From the NCBI GenBank assembly GCA_963777755.1, contig CAVZSC010000007.1, forward strand, positions 106,811 through 170,810: 64,000 nucleotides of DNA, given 5' to 3'. The notes under the pieces are model-generated. The model had not been told where the DNA came from and did no database searches. It saw nothing but the letters and a program-made list of their open reading frames with translations. This DNA comes from DATFWC01 sp963777755 (GTDB lineage Bacteria > Pseudomonadota > Alphaproteobacteria > Rhizobiales > Xanthobacteraceae). Positions 1-9,471 of the stretch are shown in pieces. Made by a program: the position numbers and the translations under genes. Position 1 is the first letter of the stretch; the number at the start of each line of letters is the position of its first letter.

Positions 1-1
1 A

Positions 2-70
2 AAGCGCCTTACTCGATCCTACGAGTCGTCGCTGGAAGGTGAACTGGCGAAACGCCGGGCGAGCGGCTGA
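2..70 (+). CDS. possible 3' end of an unknown gene
   Basis: An open frame enters from the left window edge and stops at TGA 68-70, giving 22 residues rich in Arg, Glu and Ser. Nothing in it is recognisable. It is listed only because the next gene remnant converges on it; it could be chance. Confidence 0.2.
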   Translation, partial: KRLTRSYESSLEGELAKRRASG

Positions 71-90
71 ATTCGTCGATTGATTAGCCG

Positions 91-380
91 TCACCACAGC
101 CTCCCCGTCCTCTCCCCGAACGGCACGTCCCGCTCCCGCCCCCCGCGGCCGCGCCACGCGTCGAACGCCGCGTCGTCCGCGTCGCCGCCGTCCTCGCGCG
201 CCGGGCGGTAGTCGTATTCGGCGACGTTGCTGCGGGTGGCCGCGTAGGCCAGCACCAGGGCGACGGCGAAATCGCCGTGCCGCTTCTTGCCGTCGGGGGT
301 GGTGGTGCGGACGGGCGGGATCTGCGGGATGCCGGCGACCTTCTTCATCAGCGCCAGGTCGTCGGCGAGCTCGGCATCGG
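91..380 (-). pseudogene. phage terminase large subunit, C-terminal fragment
   Basis: On the minus strand the last 90 or so residues read like the C-terminal RNase H-like nuclease end of Mu-like (gp28-type) large terminases. The telling block is the motif RHGDFAVALVLAYAAT following PPVRTTTPDGKK; the Asp in RHGD matches the usual conserved catalytic Asp. Similarity ends near 380, where the frame runs into the antisense of the leuS-like gene, so the N-terminal ATPase part is missing. Terminases cut and package phage DNA, so this is probably a prophage remnant truncated by whatever brought in leuS. The family call rests on motif memory only. Confidence 0.5.
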
Positions 381-423
381 CTACAATTCCTGGATGACGG
401 ATAGCAGCGAAGGCGAGCGAGAC

Positions 424-3406
424 ATGGGTGAATTGCCTGCGTACCGCGACATCGCCCATGAGCTCGAAGCCAAATGGCGCAGACATTGGGCTGAGAGCAA
501 GGTTTTTCGGACCGAGAACCCTGGCGACTCGGACTTCGATGATAGCAGGCCAAAGTACGTAGTTCTGGATTTTTTTCCTTACCCGAGCGGAATTGGACTT
601 CATGTCGGTCACCCGCTTGGTTACATCGCAACTGACGTCAAGGCTCGCTTCCTCCGAATGCGAGGATTTAACGTCCTGTACAGCATGGGATTTGATTCAT
701 TCGGGCTGCCGGCCGAACAGTTCGCGATCCAAACGGGACAGCATCCAAGGATCACAACCGAACAGAACATTGCAAACATGCTATCTCAACTAAAGCTCAT
801 TGGGCTGAGCCACGATCCAGATCGGCGGTTCAGTACGACTGATCCTGAGTATTACCGTTGGACACAGTGGATTTTTCTGAGACTCTTTAACAGCTTCCAT
901 GATCCGACGGTACGTTGGCGTGGACCGAATGGCCATTGGAACGTCGGACGGGCACGCCCCATCCAGCACCTCGCAGCGCTTCTCAGAAGTGGCGATTGGT
1001 GTATTGACGCAGATGGTCGGGCTGTTCCGAATGACAGGCCGCGCACAACTCCTCCCTCGAGTGAGGAGGATATCGCGCGCGCTGTCGACAGGAGCCGTCT
1101 CGCCTTCCTGGAGGAGATACCCGTCAATTGGTGTCCGGGCCTCGGTACGGTTCTTGCAAATGAGGAAGTTACAAAGGATGGACGAAGCGAGCGTGGCGAT
1201 TATCCCGTTTACAAGAGACCGTTGCGTCAATGGATGCTTCGCATAACTGATTACGCGGAGCGTCTTATTGATGACCTTGCCGACGTAGACTGGCCAGTCG
1301 GCATTAAGGAGATGCAGCACAACTGGATTGGTAGAAGCGGCGGAGCCGAGATCCGCTTCCACGTTGAACACTTACCTACGTATCTAACCGTCTTTTCCAC
1401 CCGGGCTGACACGCTTTGCGGTGCGACCTTTCTCGCTCTAACCCCAACGCATCCGATCATAGATAGAATAACAATAGAGAAGCAACAAAACGCCGTCAGG
1501 AACTATCGGGAGAGTGTAGAGCGCAAGTCAGGGAACTCGAACGGCGGCGAGAAGTCTCAAACGGGTGCATTTACCGGAGCTTACGCCATTCACCCAGTTA
1601 CAGGCGACCGGTTACCGATTTGGGTAGCAGATTACGTTCTCGCCGAATATGGCACCGGTGCCGTAATGGGGGTCCCGGCGCATGACCAACGCGACTTTGC
1701 CTTCGCTCGAAGCTATGGCCTGCCCATAAAGGCTGTCGTATTACCTCCCCTAGATTGGTTGGCCGAGCACGCCCCAATTGAGGAGACCGATCCTCCCGCA
1801 CGGTACGTTCGCGATGCCGCTTCATTCGGTCGCGCATACACGGGACCAGGCCTCATTATTTGCTCGAACGTCGCTGGCTTGGAAATCGATGGAATGTCCT
1901 CTCTCGATGCTGCTCGGAAGACCGCAGAGTGGCTGCAATGGCAGCAACGAGGAGGACCCAAGGTTCGTTACAAGTTGAAAGACTGGTTATTCAGCCGGCA
2001 GCGTTATTGGGGAGAACCCTTTCCGATTGTTTTCGACATCGACACAGGACGATGCCACGCACTGACCGACAATTCTTTGCCTGTTGTCCTGCCGGACCTT
2101 TCTGACTTCACACCGGCAGCTAATGACGATCCCGAACTCGGAACCTGTCCCACCTCTAGCCCGCGCAACCGCGTGGGCAAACGTCGCCGGCATTGTTCTG
2201 GAAGACGGTCGGGTCCGGATCGTCGATGCACCTGTTGGGGCTCTAGTCAGCGTCGGCGAACGAGCTTACCGAGTGCGTGCATTCAGGCGTGAACTCAATA
2301 CAATGCCGAATTGGGCCGGGTCTTGTTGGTACTATCTTCGTTATTTTGATCCAAGAAATGATAATTTTTTTGTCGACCCTAAGGTTGAGCGTTATTGGTC
2401 TCTTGGACGGAACGAGGAACCTAAAGCAGGGGCGATTGACTTGTATGTCGGGGGCGCCGAGCATGCTGTGCTTCATCTATTGTACGCAAGATTTTGGCAC
2501 AAGGTTCTCTATGATCTTGAATATGTCTCCACACATGAGCCGTTTCAAGCCCTCTTCAATCAGGGAATGATAACAGCCGACGCGTTCCGAGATAGGCGTG
2601 GCGTATACCAGGATGTTCGAGATGTGGACTTCGTAGAAAGTGACGGGATTCGCCGAGCTGTGAGCAAATTGACAGGGGAAGAGCTGGAAGTTGTTTCCGG
2701 CAAAATGGGAAAGCGATTCAAGAACGGCGTACCTCCCGAAGAGGTTTGCGCGGAGTTTAGTGTTGACACGTTCAGGCTCTATGAATTGTACATGGGGCCG
2801 CTCGAAGCTAGCAAACCGTGGCAAACGTCGGCCGTAGTCGGTATGATGCGGTTTCTTTCTTCTGTTTGGCGCAACTTCGAGCGCGTAGTCTCCTCGCAAG
2901 GGTCGGCTTCATTGGCGGAAACGACCAGTCAGGTTCAGGAAACGATTGTAAAGGTGACCAATGATATGGACGGTCTTCGCTTGAACACAGCCATTGCCGC
3001 TCTAATAGAGTTAAACCGGGCATTCTCCCATGACCCCTCTCCAAGCCGAGGAGACTTTCTTACCCTCGTGCTTATGCTTGCACCGTTTGCTCCGCACATT
3101 GCTGAGGAGATGGCAAGTCGCATCGCGCCAAAGCGTCATTCAGACGCCAAGTCGGTTGCAAATTGGCCGTGGCCGATACCAGACGAGACAAAGATAGTGA
3201 GATCATTGGTTGAAGTCGCAGTGACAGTAAACGGAAAGAAACGCGGCACATTCATGGCAGCCCCCACGGCAACTGATGAGCAATTGCGGTTGAGCGCGCT
3301 GGGGCTTGAGTCGGTCGCCCGAAACCTTAAGGGGCTAACCATAAAAAAGGTGATTACGGTCCGCGGAGCGGGTAGCAATCTTATCAATTTTGTTGCTGCA
3401 CCGTAG
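424..3406 (+). pseudogene. leuS: leucyl-tRNA synthetase, actinobacterial type, frameshifted
   Basis: Class I synthetase that charges tRNA-Leu. The N-terminal part (424 to about 2130) has the HIGH-type motif HVGHPLGY, the segment PVNWCPGLGTVLANEEVT, and a complete editing domain with GTGAVMGVPAHDQRD. The rest (about 2130 to 3406) is in the next frame and holds the KMSKS loop in the variant form GKMGKRFKNG, then the anticodon-binding domain. KMGK and the WCPGLGTVLANEEVT block are typical of actinobacterial LeuRS. A net +1 shift near 2128-2138 splits the frame; without it the protein would be about 990 residues. Base composition is clearly lower in GC than neighbouring genes, which fits horizontal transfer. 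ATG 424 opens the conserved part; ATG 394 is an alternative. It may be a spare or drug-resistant copy, a true pseudogene, or a sequencing error. Confidence 0.8.
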
Positions 3407-3496
3407 CCTTTTGCGAGGCAGCAGTTCCGGCCCAAGCAGCCCAATGTTCATCTCGCGCGCTCAAGCTCGATCACCGTGTCTTGCAACCCCGGCGCC

Positions 3497-6400
3497 TCAC
3501 CCCTCGCCGCGTCGCTCCTGCGGATCGCCATAGCCGCCCGCGGTCGGCGTCTGGATGATGACGGCCTCGTCGGCGTCGATGAAGGTCGCGTCGCAGCCCT
3601 GCAGCTTTTCGATGCGGCCATCCTTCCGGCGCACGCTGTTCTCGCCCACCTGACCCGGCTCGCCGCCGGCGAGGCCGAACGGCCGCACGCGGCGATGGCC
3701 TGAGAGGATCGTGCACTCCATCGGCTCGAGGAAGCGGATGGTGCGGCGGATGCCGCTGCCCGCGTTCCACTGGCCGCGTCCGCCCGAGCCGGGGCGGATA
3801 TGGAAATCCTCGAGCACGACCGGATAGCGGAACTCGAGCACCTCGGGGTCGGTGAGCCGGGTGTTGGTCATGTGGGTGTGCACCGCGTCGGTGCCGTCGA
3901 AGCCGGGGCCGGCCGGCGAGCCGGAGCAGATCGTCTCGTAGTACTGGTGCCTCGTGTTGCCGAAATTGAGGTTGTTCATGGTGCCCTGCGCGGCGGCGAG
4001 CGCGCCGAGCGCGCCGAACAGGCAGTTGGTCACCGCCTGCGAGGTCTCGACGTTGCCGGCGACCACGGCGGCCGGATATTCGGGAGAGAGCATCGAGCGC
4101 TTCGGGATGACGATGTTGATCGGCCGCAGGCAGCCGGCGTTCATCGGGATCTCGTCGTCCACCATAACGCGGAACACGTACAGCACGGCGGCGCGGGCCA
4201 CCGGCTCGGGCGCGTTGAAATTGGTGTCCTGCTGCGGCGAGGTGCCGGTGAAATCCACCGTCGCCTCGCGCTGCTCCTTGTCGACCGTGATCTTCAGCCG
4301 GATAAAGGTGCCCTGGTCCATCTCGTACTCGAAGGCGGAATCGTGCAGGCGGTCGATCACCCGGCGCACGCTCTCGGCAGCGTTGTCCTGCACGTGCTGC
4401 ATGTAGGCCTGCACCACCGGCAGGGTGAACTGCGCCACCATCTTGCGCAGTTCCTGCACGCCCTTCTCGTTGGCGGCGATCTGCGCCTTCATGTCGTTGA
4501 CGTTCTGCAGCGGGTTGCGCGCCGGGTACCGGGCGCCCTCGAGCAGGTCGTACAGCGCCTGCTCGAGGAAGCGCCCGCGGTCGACCAGCTTGAAATTGTC
4601 CATGTAGACGCCTTCTTCCTCGATGGTGGTGGCGTTGGGCGACATGGACCCGGGCGAGATGCCACCGACGTCGGCATGGTGGCCTCGGCTCGCGACCCAG
4701 AACAGGATTTCGCGGCTCGCCTCGTCGAACACCGGCGTGCACACGGTGATGTCGGGCAGGTGCGTGCCGCCGTTGTAGGGCGCGTTGATGGCGTAGACGT
4801 CGCCCGGCGCGATCCGCCCCTGGTTCTCGCGGATGATGGTCTCGACCGCCCGGTCCATCGAGCCGAGGTGCACCGGCATGTGCGGCGCATTCGCCACCAG
4901 CGTCGAGTCGGCGGCGAACACCGCGCAGGAGAAGTCGAGCCGCTCCTTGATGTTCACCGAGTAGGCGGTGTTCTGCAGCGACACGCCCATCTGCTCGGAG
5001 ATCGACATGAACAGGTTGTTGAACACTTCGAGCATGACCGGATCGGCCGCCGTGCCGATCGCGCTTTGCCGCCGCAGCGGCACGGCGCGCGACAGGATCA
5101 GGTGGTTCTTCGCCGTGATCTCGGCGCGCCAGCCGTCTTCCACCACGATGGTCTGATGCGGCTCGATGACGATGGCGGGCCCTTCGACCCGGTGGCCGGG
5201 GGCAAGCTGATTGCGCGTGAAGATCCCCGCCTCGTGCCACGCTCCCGCCGCATAGAAGCGGGTGTGCTGCGCCGGTGCAGGGACGGGATCGGAGGTGACG
5301 GGAAGCACCGGTTCGGAGAACTTTCCGCCGCCGCCGATTGCTTCCACCGATGCGGCTTCGACGACGATCTCCTTGGCTTCGTCGATGAATCCGAAGCGTG
5401 ACTTGTGCGCGGCCTCGAACTCCGCCTTCATGGCGGCGAGGGATGCCCTGCTGCTCATCTCCGATCCCAGCATGTACGCCGGCACGACCAGCGCCAGATC
5501 GGTGCCGGCATAACGGATGTGGGCGCGCACATGCACCGTCACGTCCGCGGATTGCACCCCCTGCCCGACCACCTCGGCGCGCGCGTCCTCGCCCAGCCGG
5601 CCGCCGACCTCGAGGATGGATGCAAGCGCCGTCTCCCCGAACGGCTCCTCGATCGCCAGCTGGCGGGTGGCGCGGATGTCGGCGAGCCCCATCCCGTAGG
5701 CGGAGAGCAGCGACGAGAACGGGTGGATCAGCACCCTGGTCATGCCGAGCGCGTCGGCGACGAGGCACGCATGCTGGCCGCCGGCGCCGCCGAAGCAGTT
5801 GAGCGCATAGCGCGTCACGTCGTAGCCGCGCTGCACCGAGATCTTCTTGATCGCGTTCGCCATGTTCTCGACCGCGATCCGGATGAACCCGTCGGCGACT
5901 TCTTCCGGCGTGCGCTCGGCGCCGACCGCGCGGGCGAGATCGGCGAAACCCGCTCGCACCGCGTCGGCGTCGAGCGGCTGGTCCTGGCGCGGCCCGAAGA
6001 TCTTCGGGAAGAACCCTGGGATCAGCTTGCCGACCATGACGTTGGCGTCGGTGACGGCGAGCGGCCCGCCGCGGCGGTAGCATTTCGGCCCGGGATTGGC
6101 GCCGGCCGAGTCCGGCCCGACGCGGAAGCGCGCGCCGTCGAAATGCAGGATCGAGCCGCCGCCGGCGGCCACCGTGTGGATCAGCATCATCGGCGCGCGC
6201 ATGCGCACGCCCGCCACCTCGGTCTCGAAGGCGCGCTCGTACTCGCCGTCGAAATGGGAGACGTCGGTCGAGGTGCCGCCCATGTCGAAGCCGATCACGC
6301 GGTCGAAATCCGCCGCGCGGCCGGTCTCCGCCATGCCGACCACGCCGCCGGCCGGCCCCGACAGGATCGCGTCCTTGCCCTGGAACAGGTCGGCGGCGGT

Positions 6401-7339
6401 AAGCCCGCCCGACGACATCATGAACATGAGGCGCGGGTATTGCGCGTGTGCATCGGCGGGAACTGCCGCCTCGCCGCTTGCCGCAGCCTGCTCCCTCCCC
6501 CCTTGTGGGGGAGGGTTGGGGTGGGGGGTCGAAATTGAGCGAGACGTGTGCGGCTCACCCCCCTCCCTGTCCCTCCCCCACAAGGGGGGAGGGAACCCAA
6601 GCCTCGCGGCATCGGCCGCCTCCGCCCCGCCCTGCATCTCCTCCGCCACCTGCGCCATGTAGCGGCGCAGGATCGGCGACAGGTAGGCATCGACCACGGT
6701 CGTGTCGCCGCGCCCGACCAGCTTGATCAGCGGCGAGATCTCGTGGCTGACCGACACCTGCGGGAAGCCGAGCTCGCGCGCCAGCGCCGCCACCCGTTGC
6801 TCATGCGCGGAAAAGCGATAGGCGTGCATGAACACGATCGCCACCGCCTTGATCCCGTCGGCAAGCGCCTGCGTCAGCGCAGCGCGCGCCGTGGCGAGGT
6901 CGACCTCCTGCTCAACGGTGCCGTCGGCGCGCACGCGCTCGTCGATCTCGACCACGCGCTCGTACAGCATCTCCGGCTTGATGATGTGGCGGGCGAAGAT
7001 TTTTGGCCGCGCCTGGTAGCCGATGCGCAGCGCGTCGCGAAACCCCTTGGTGATCAGGAGCAGCGTGCGCTCGCCCCTGCGCTCGAGCAGCGCATTGGTG
7101 GCGACCGTGGTGCCCATCTTGACGGCGCCGATGCGGCCCGGCGGGATCGGCTCGCCCGCGCGCAACCCCAACAGGTCGCGCATGCCCTGCACGGCGGCGT
7201 CGCGATAGGCTTCCGGGTTGTCCGACAACAGCTTGTGGGCGACGAGCGTGCCGTCGGGCCGCCGCCCCACCACGTCGGTGAACGTACCGCCGCGGTCGAT
7301 CCAGAAATCCCAGGTATCCTTCGGCGACGCACCCGTCAT
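3497..7339 (-). CDS. 5-oxoprolinase / hydantoinase A+B fusion
   Basis: 1280 residues of the OplAH family: ATP-dependent opening of 5-oxoproline or hydantoin-like rings in the cytoplasm. The N-terminal half is HyuA-like, with the phosphate-binding motifs DRGGTFTDVV near residue 14 and FDMGGTSTDVSHFDGEYE. The C-terminal half is HyuB-like, starting around VMLEVFNNLFMSISEQMG. The start is ATG 7337-7339, preceded by AGGGGAGAAGAA on the minus strand; an upstream in-frame extension has no ribosome site. Residues of about 248-283 are foreign: they are encoded by a palindromic repeat (6491-6595) that entered in frame, giving Pro/Gly-rich stretches such as FPPPLWGRDREGG. The substrate cannot be told from sequence; the name 5-oxoprolinase is by family. 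Confidence 0.88.
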   Translation of the reverse strand: MTGASPKDTWDFWIDRGGTFTDVVGRRPDGTLVAHKLLSDNPEAYRDAAVQGMRDLLGLRAGEPIPPGRIGAVKMGTTVATNALLERRGERTLLLITKGFRDALRIGYQARPKIFARHIIKPEMLYERVVEIDERVRADGTVEQEVDLATARAALTQALADGIKAVAIVFMHAYRFSAHEQRVAALARELGFPQVSVSHEISPLIKLVGRGDTTVVDAYLSPILRRYMAQVAEEMQGGAEAADAARLGFPPPLWGRDREGGEPHTSRSISTPHPNPPPQGGREQAAASGEAAVPADAHAQYPRLMFMMSSGGLTAADLFQGKDAILSGPAGGVVGMAETGRAADFDRVIGFDMGGTSTDVSHFDGEYERAFETEVAGVRMRAPMMLIHTVAAGGGSILHFDGARFRVGPDSAGANPGPKCYRRGGPLAVTDANVMVGKLIPGFFPKIFGPRQDQPLDADAVRAGFADLARAVGAERTPEEVADGFIRIAVENMANAIKKISVQRGYDVTRYALNCFGGAGGQHACLVADALGMTRVLIHPFSSLLSAYGMGLADIRATRQLAIEEPFGETALASILEVGGRLGEDARAEVVGQGVQSADVTVHVRAHIRYAGTDLALVVPAYMLGSEMSSRASLAAMKAEFEAAHKSRFGFIDEAKEIVVEAASVEAIGGGGKFSEPVLPVTSDPVPAPAQHTRFYAAGAWHEAGIFTRNQLAPGHRVEGPAIVIEPHQTIVVEDGWRAEITAKNHLILSRAVPLRRQSAIGTAADPVMLEVFNNLFMSISEQMGVSLQNTAYSVNIKERLDFSCAVFAADSTLVANAPHMPVHLGSMDRAVETIIRENQGRIAPGDVYAINAPYNGGTHLPDITVCTPVFDEASREILFWVASRGHHADVGGISPGSMSPNATTIEEEGVYMDNFKLVDRGRFLEQALYDLLEGARYPARNPLQNVNDMKAQIAANEKGVQELRKMVAQFTLPVVQAYMQHVQDNAAESVRRVIDRLHDSAFEYEMDQGTFIRLKITVDKEQREATVDFTGTSPQQDTNFNAPEPVARAAVLYVFRVMVDDEIPMNAGCLRPINIVIPKRSMLSPEYPAAVVAGNVETSQAVTNCLFGALGALAAAQGTMNNLNFGNTRHQYYETICSGSPAGPGFDGTDAVHTHMTNTRLTDPEVLEFRYPVVLEDFHIRPGSGGRGQWNAGSGIRRTIRFLEPMECTILSGHRRVRPFGLAGGEPGQVGENSVRRKDGRIEKLQGCDATFIDADEAVIIQTPTAGGYGDPQERRGEG
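6491..6595. repeat. palindromic repeat inserted inside a coding region
   Basis: Two arms of 25 bases, 6491-6515 and 6571-6595, are inverted copies with one mismatch. Each arm is itself a hairpin around CTTGT or ACAAG flanked by C and G runs. The element lies wholly within the hydantoinase gene and keeps the frame open. A related hairpin (CCCTCCCCC...GGGGGAGGG) lies at 26577-26609. Confidence 0.85.
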
Positions 7340-7448
7340 TTCTTCTCCCCTCGCCTCCCGCCATCTCTGGTGGGCCGCCATGCTGTAGCGCATCTTCGCC
7401 CATGACGCATGCCTGTTTGCTGGCGCCGCGGTCAGCGCACGACGCGCA

Positions 7449-9107
7449 TCACTGGACGCGCTCATCCTCGCCGCGCATCAGATCTGCGGCGTCAAACAGC
7501 CCGCGCGCGCGCGCAGCCTGTTCCGCCGTGCGACCATCCAGGTCCTTGATCCCTGGATCGGCGCCATGCGCGAGGAGAAACTCCGTCATCTCGACAGCGC
7601 CCTCCTCGTCGTCGGGCAGACAGAACAGGGGCGTGACGCCATTCTTCGGATGCCGAGCGTTTGCGAGCGCCGGCTCGGCGGCAAGCAGTTCGCGCAGGCG
7701 TTCCTTCATTCCGAGATGGGTGAGACTGAGAAGGTCGCGGCTCAGCGGCGCCAGCAAGGCCGCCACCTCCCGCTGCCCGAAATGGGCGGCAAATCCCAGC
7801 GGACCGCCGTATTGGGTTGTCGGCCGATCGATGTCGGCACCATGCGCGATCAGCAGCCTGGCGACCGCGATGGCGCCGCTGGCGACTGCGTTGTGCAAGC
7901 CGCGCTGCCCGGTGTCGTCGGCGATATCGACGTGCATGCCGAGCTCCAGCAGCAGCGCGACGACGTCGGCGCGGCCCTGCCGCGCGGCGATCAGCATGGG
8001 CGATGCGTCCCGGAGGCACTCCGGGCGGCGCTCCGCGAGCCGGCGCGCCGCATCGCGGTCGAGCCGCATGCAGGCCGCCTGGAAGGCGGCTTGGCCGTCG
8101 AGCGGCGGTGCCGCCGCGCCATGGCGCACCAGCAGGTCGGCCATTGCGGTGTGGCCATAGATGAGCGCCTCCTCGCGCAGCGGGCGCTGCGAATAGGCGT
8201 GCACGCCGGCGGCGTTGGCGCCATGCCGCAGGAGCCATTCGGCACGCCTGAGGTGATTGTAGGCCACGGCGTTGCCGAGCAGGTAGTCGAGCATCCCCGA
8301 CGCAGCCAAGATCGGCGTGGAGCGCCACTTGTCGGTCACGCCTCGCCGCTCGCATTCCGTCCAGAGAAAATCGAGCCAGCCGGTCTCGTCGCGCGTGATC
8401 GAGGTGTTGTAGAGCGCCTGCGTGTCGTACGGGCTGGCGCCCCGCTCGATGAGGAGCGACGCCAGCGCGCCCGCCTGCGGATGCGGCGGCTTGTCGCCCT
8501 CGCCCTCGCCGATGACTCCCGTAAGCGCCGTGAAGGGATTTCCCCAGCCGTCGTCGAAGCGCGCGTTCGGGTCGGCGCCATGATCGAAGAGCGCGCGCAC
8601 CAACTCGACGGCATCGGCATCGCCCCCGGGCAGCCGTGCGTAGGCAAGGTAGAGCAGGGGCTCCCAGTCGAGCGGGCCGCCCTTGCGTGTTGCGGCCGCG
8701 GGGTCGGCGGCAAGCAGGCGGTCGAACACCGCGCGATGTCCAGTCGCTACCGCGGTGTAGAGGTTGGCGGCTCGGATCTCCGGCCACCGCGTCAGGATCC
8801 GCATGGCGGCGACCCGGTCGCCTTCCCATGCCGAGCGCAGGACGATCTCGATCCGTTCCGCCTGCGAGCGTCGCGCCAGCGCGAGCTCGTCGAGCGCGGT
8901 GCGAAGCGCCGCCCAGCCCGGCAGGCCATGCTCGCGCGCGAGCGCGAGTTGCACGTCGCGCAGGCCCGGATCGGCGGGCGCGGCCGGCGTCGCCGCGAGC
9001 AGCCGCTTGCGCGCCTCCGCGTCGCCGGCGCGCAGCGCCTTGAGCCAGCGCTTGGCTTCCTTCTTGAGAGTCTCGAGGGTGGAATTGGGGGTGAGCGTAC
9101 GGCTCAT
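7449..9107 (-). CDS. ankyrin repeat protein
   Basis: 552 residues. The N-terminus (LETLKKEAKRWLKALRAGDAEA, then VQLALAREHGLPGWAALR) is a helical lead segment often found before ankyrin repeats in bacteria. After it come many ankyrin-like units, for example ALFDHGADPNARF, LHNAVASGAIAVARLLIAHGADID and MTEFLLAHGADPGIKDLDG. No signal peptide is visible, so it is probably cytoplasmic and binds proteins; the partner is unknown. The start is ATG 9105-9107 with GGAAGG upstream. It ends 109 bases before the oxoprolinase start on the same strand, so the two may be co-transcribed. Confidence 0.85.
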   Translation of the reverse strand: MSRTLTPNSTLETLKKEAKRWLKALRAGDAEARKRLLAATPAAPADPGLRDVQLALAREHGLPGWAALRTALDELALARRSQAERIEIVLRSAWEGDRVAAMRILTRWPEIRAANLYTAVATGHRAVFDRLLAADPAAATRKGGPLDWEPLLYLAYARLPGGDADAVELVRALFDHGADPNARFDDGWGNPFTALTGVIGEGEGDKPPHPQAGALASLLIERGASPYDTQALYNTSITRDETGWLDFLWTECERRGVTDKWRSTPILAASGMLDYLLGNAVAYNHLRRAEWLLRHGANAAGVHAYSQRPLREEALIYGHTAMADLLVRHGAAAPPLDGQAAFQAACMRLDRDAARRLAERRPECLRDASPMLIAARQGRADVVALLLELGMHVDIADDTGQRGLHNAVASGAIAVARLLIAHGADIDRPTTQYGGPLGFAAHFGQREVAALLAPLSRDLLSLTHLGMKERLRELLAAEPALANARHPKNGVTPLFCLPDDEEGAVEMTEFLLAHGADPGIKDLDGRTAEQAARARGLFDAADLMRGEDERVQ

Positions 9108-9295
9108 GCGCAACCTTCCTTCCGTGTCGCCTGGCGTCCGCTGAAACAGGCCGGAAGAAAGTTCGGCAGCATCAAGCCGTTCGACTGGGTGGAAGCTGGC
9201 TCCCTTGCCGCGGACAGGAGGCGCCCCAGCGCGCTCTGGCCGAAGAGTTAGGCACCACGGCCGGGGCTGTCAATGCGACGCGCCGGCGAGCGAGA

Positions 9296-9370
9296 CTAGT
9301 GCTCCGATTTCGAATTTCGCTTCACTTCGCGGCATCCTCTGAGCGAAATTCGAAATCAAAGGAGCACTAG
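9296..9370. repeat. palindromic repeat, copy 1 of a tandem pair
   Basis: CTAGTGCTCC at 9296-9305 is mirrored by GGAGCACTAG at 9361-9370, with inner arms ATTTCGAATTTCGC and GCGAAATTCGAAAT. It forms a long imperfect hairpin between the divergently placed ankyrin and EamA genes, and may act as a transcription barrier. It looks like a miniature mobile repeat. Confidence 0.8.
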
Positions 9371-9385
9371 CAATTTCAATCCTTG

Positions 9386-9460
9386 CCAGTGCGGCTTTGG
9401 ATTTGAATTTCCTACAAGCGGTTGCGGCGAACTGATAGGAAATTCAAATCCGCCGCACTA
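9386..9460. repeat. palindromic repeat, copy 2 of a tandem pair
   Basis: AGTGCGGC...GGATTTGAATTTCCTA on the left pairs with TAGGAAATTCAAATCCGCC...GCACTA on the right. The design resembles the preceding element, but the arm sequence differs. It ends 12 bases before the 3' end of the EamA gene and could serve as its terminator. Confidence 0.75.
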
Positions 9461-9471
9461 GGCCGACATTC

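Noticed and set aside
3800..5401. Long open frame on the plus strand opposite the hydantoinase
   Set aside because: Its product is rich in His, Arg, Val and Asp with no recognisable motif, as expected for the antisense of a GC-rich gene; the minus-strand frame has full family motifs.
3471..6083. Another long minus-strand frame overlapping the hydantoinase
   Set aside because: The product is an Arg/Ala/Gly-rich shadow in a different frame, with no start signal.
7566..9251. Plus-strand frame of 561 codons opposite the ankyrin gene
   Set aside because: Antisense shadow; no domain, no ribosome site.
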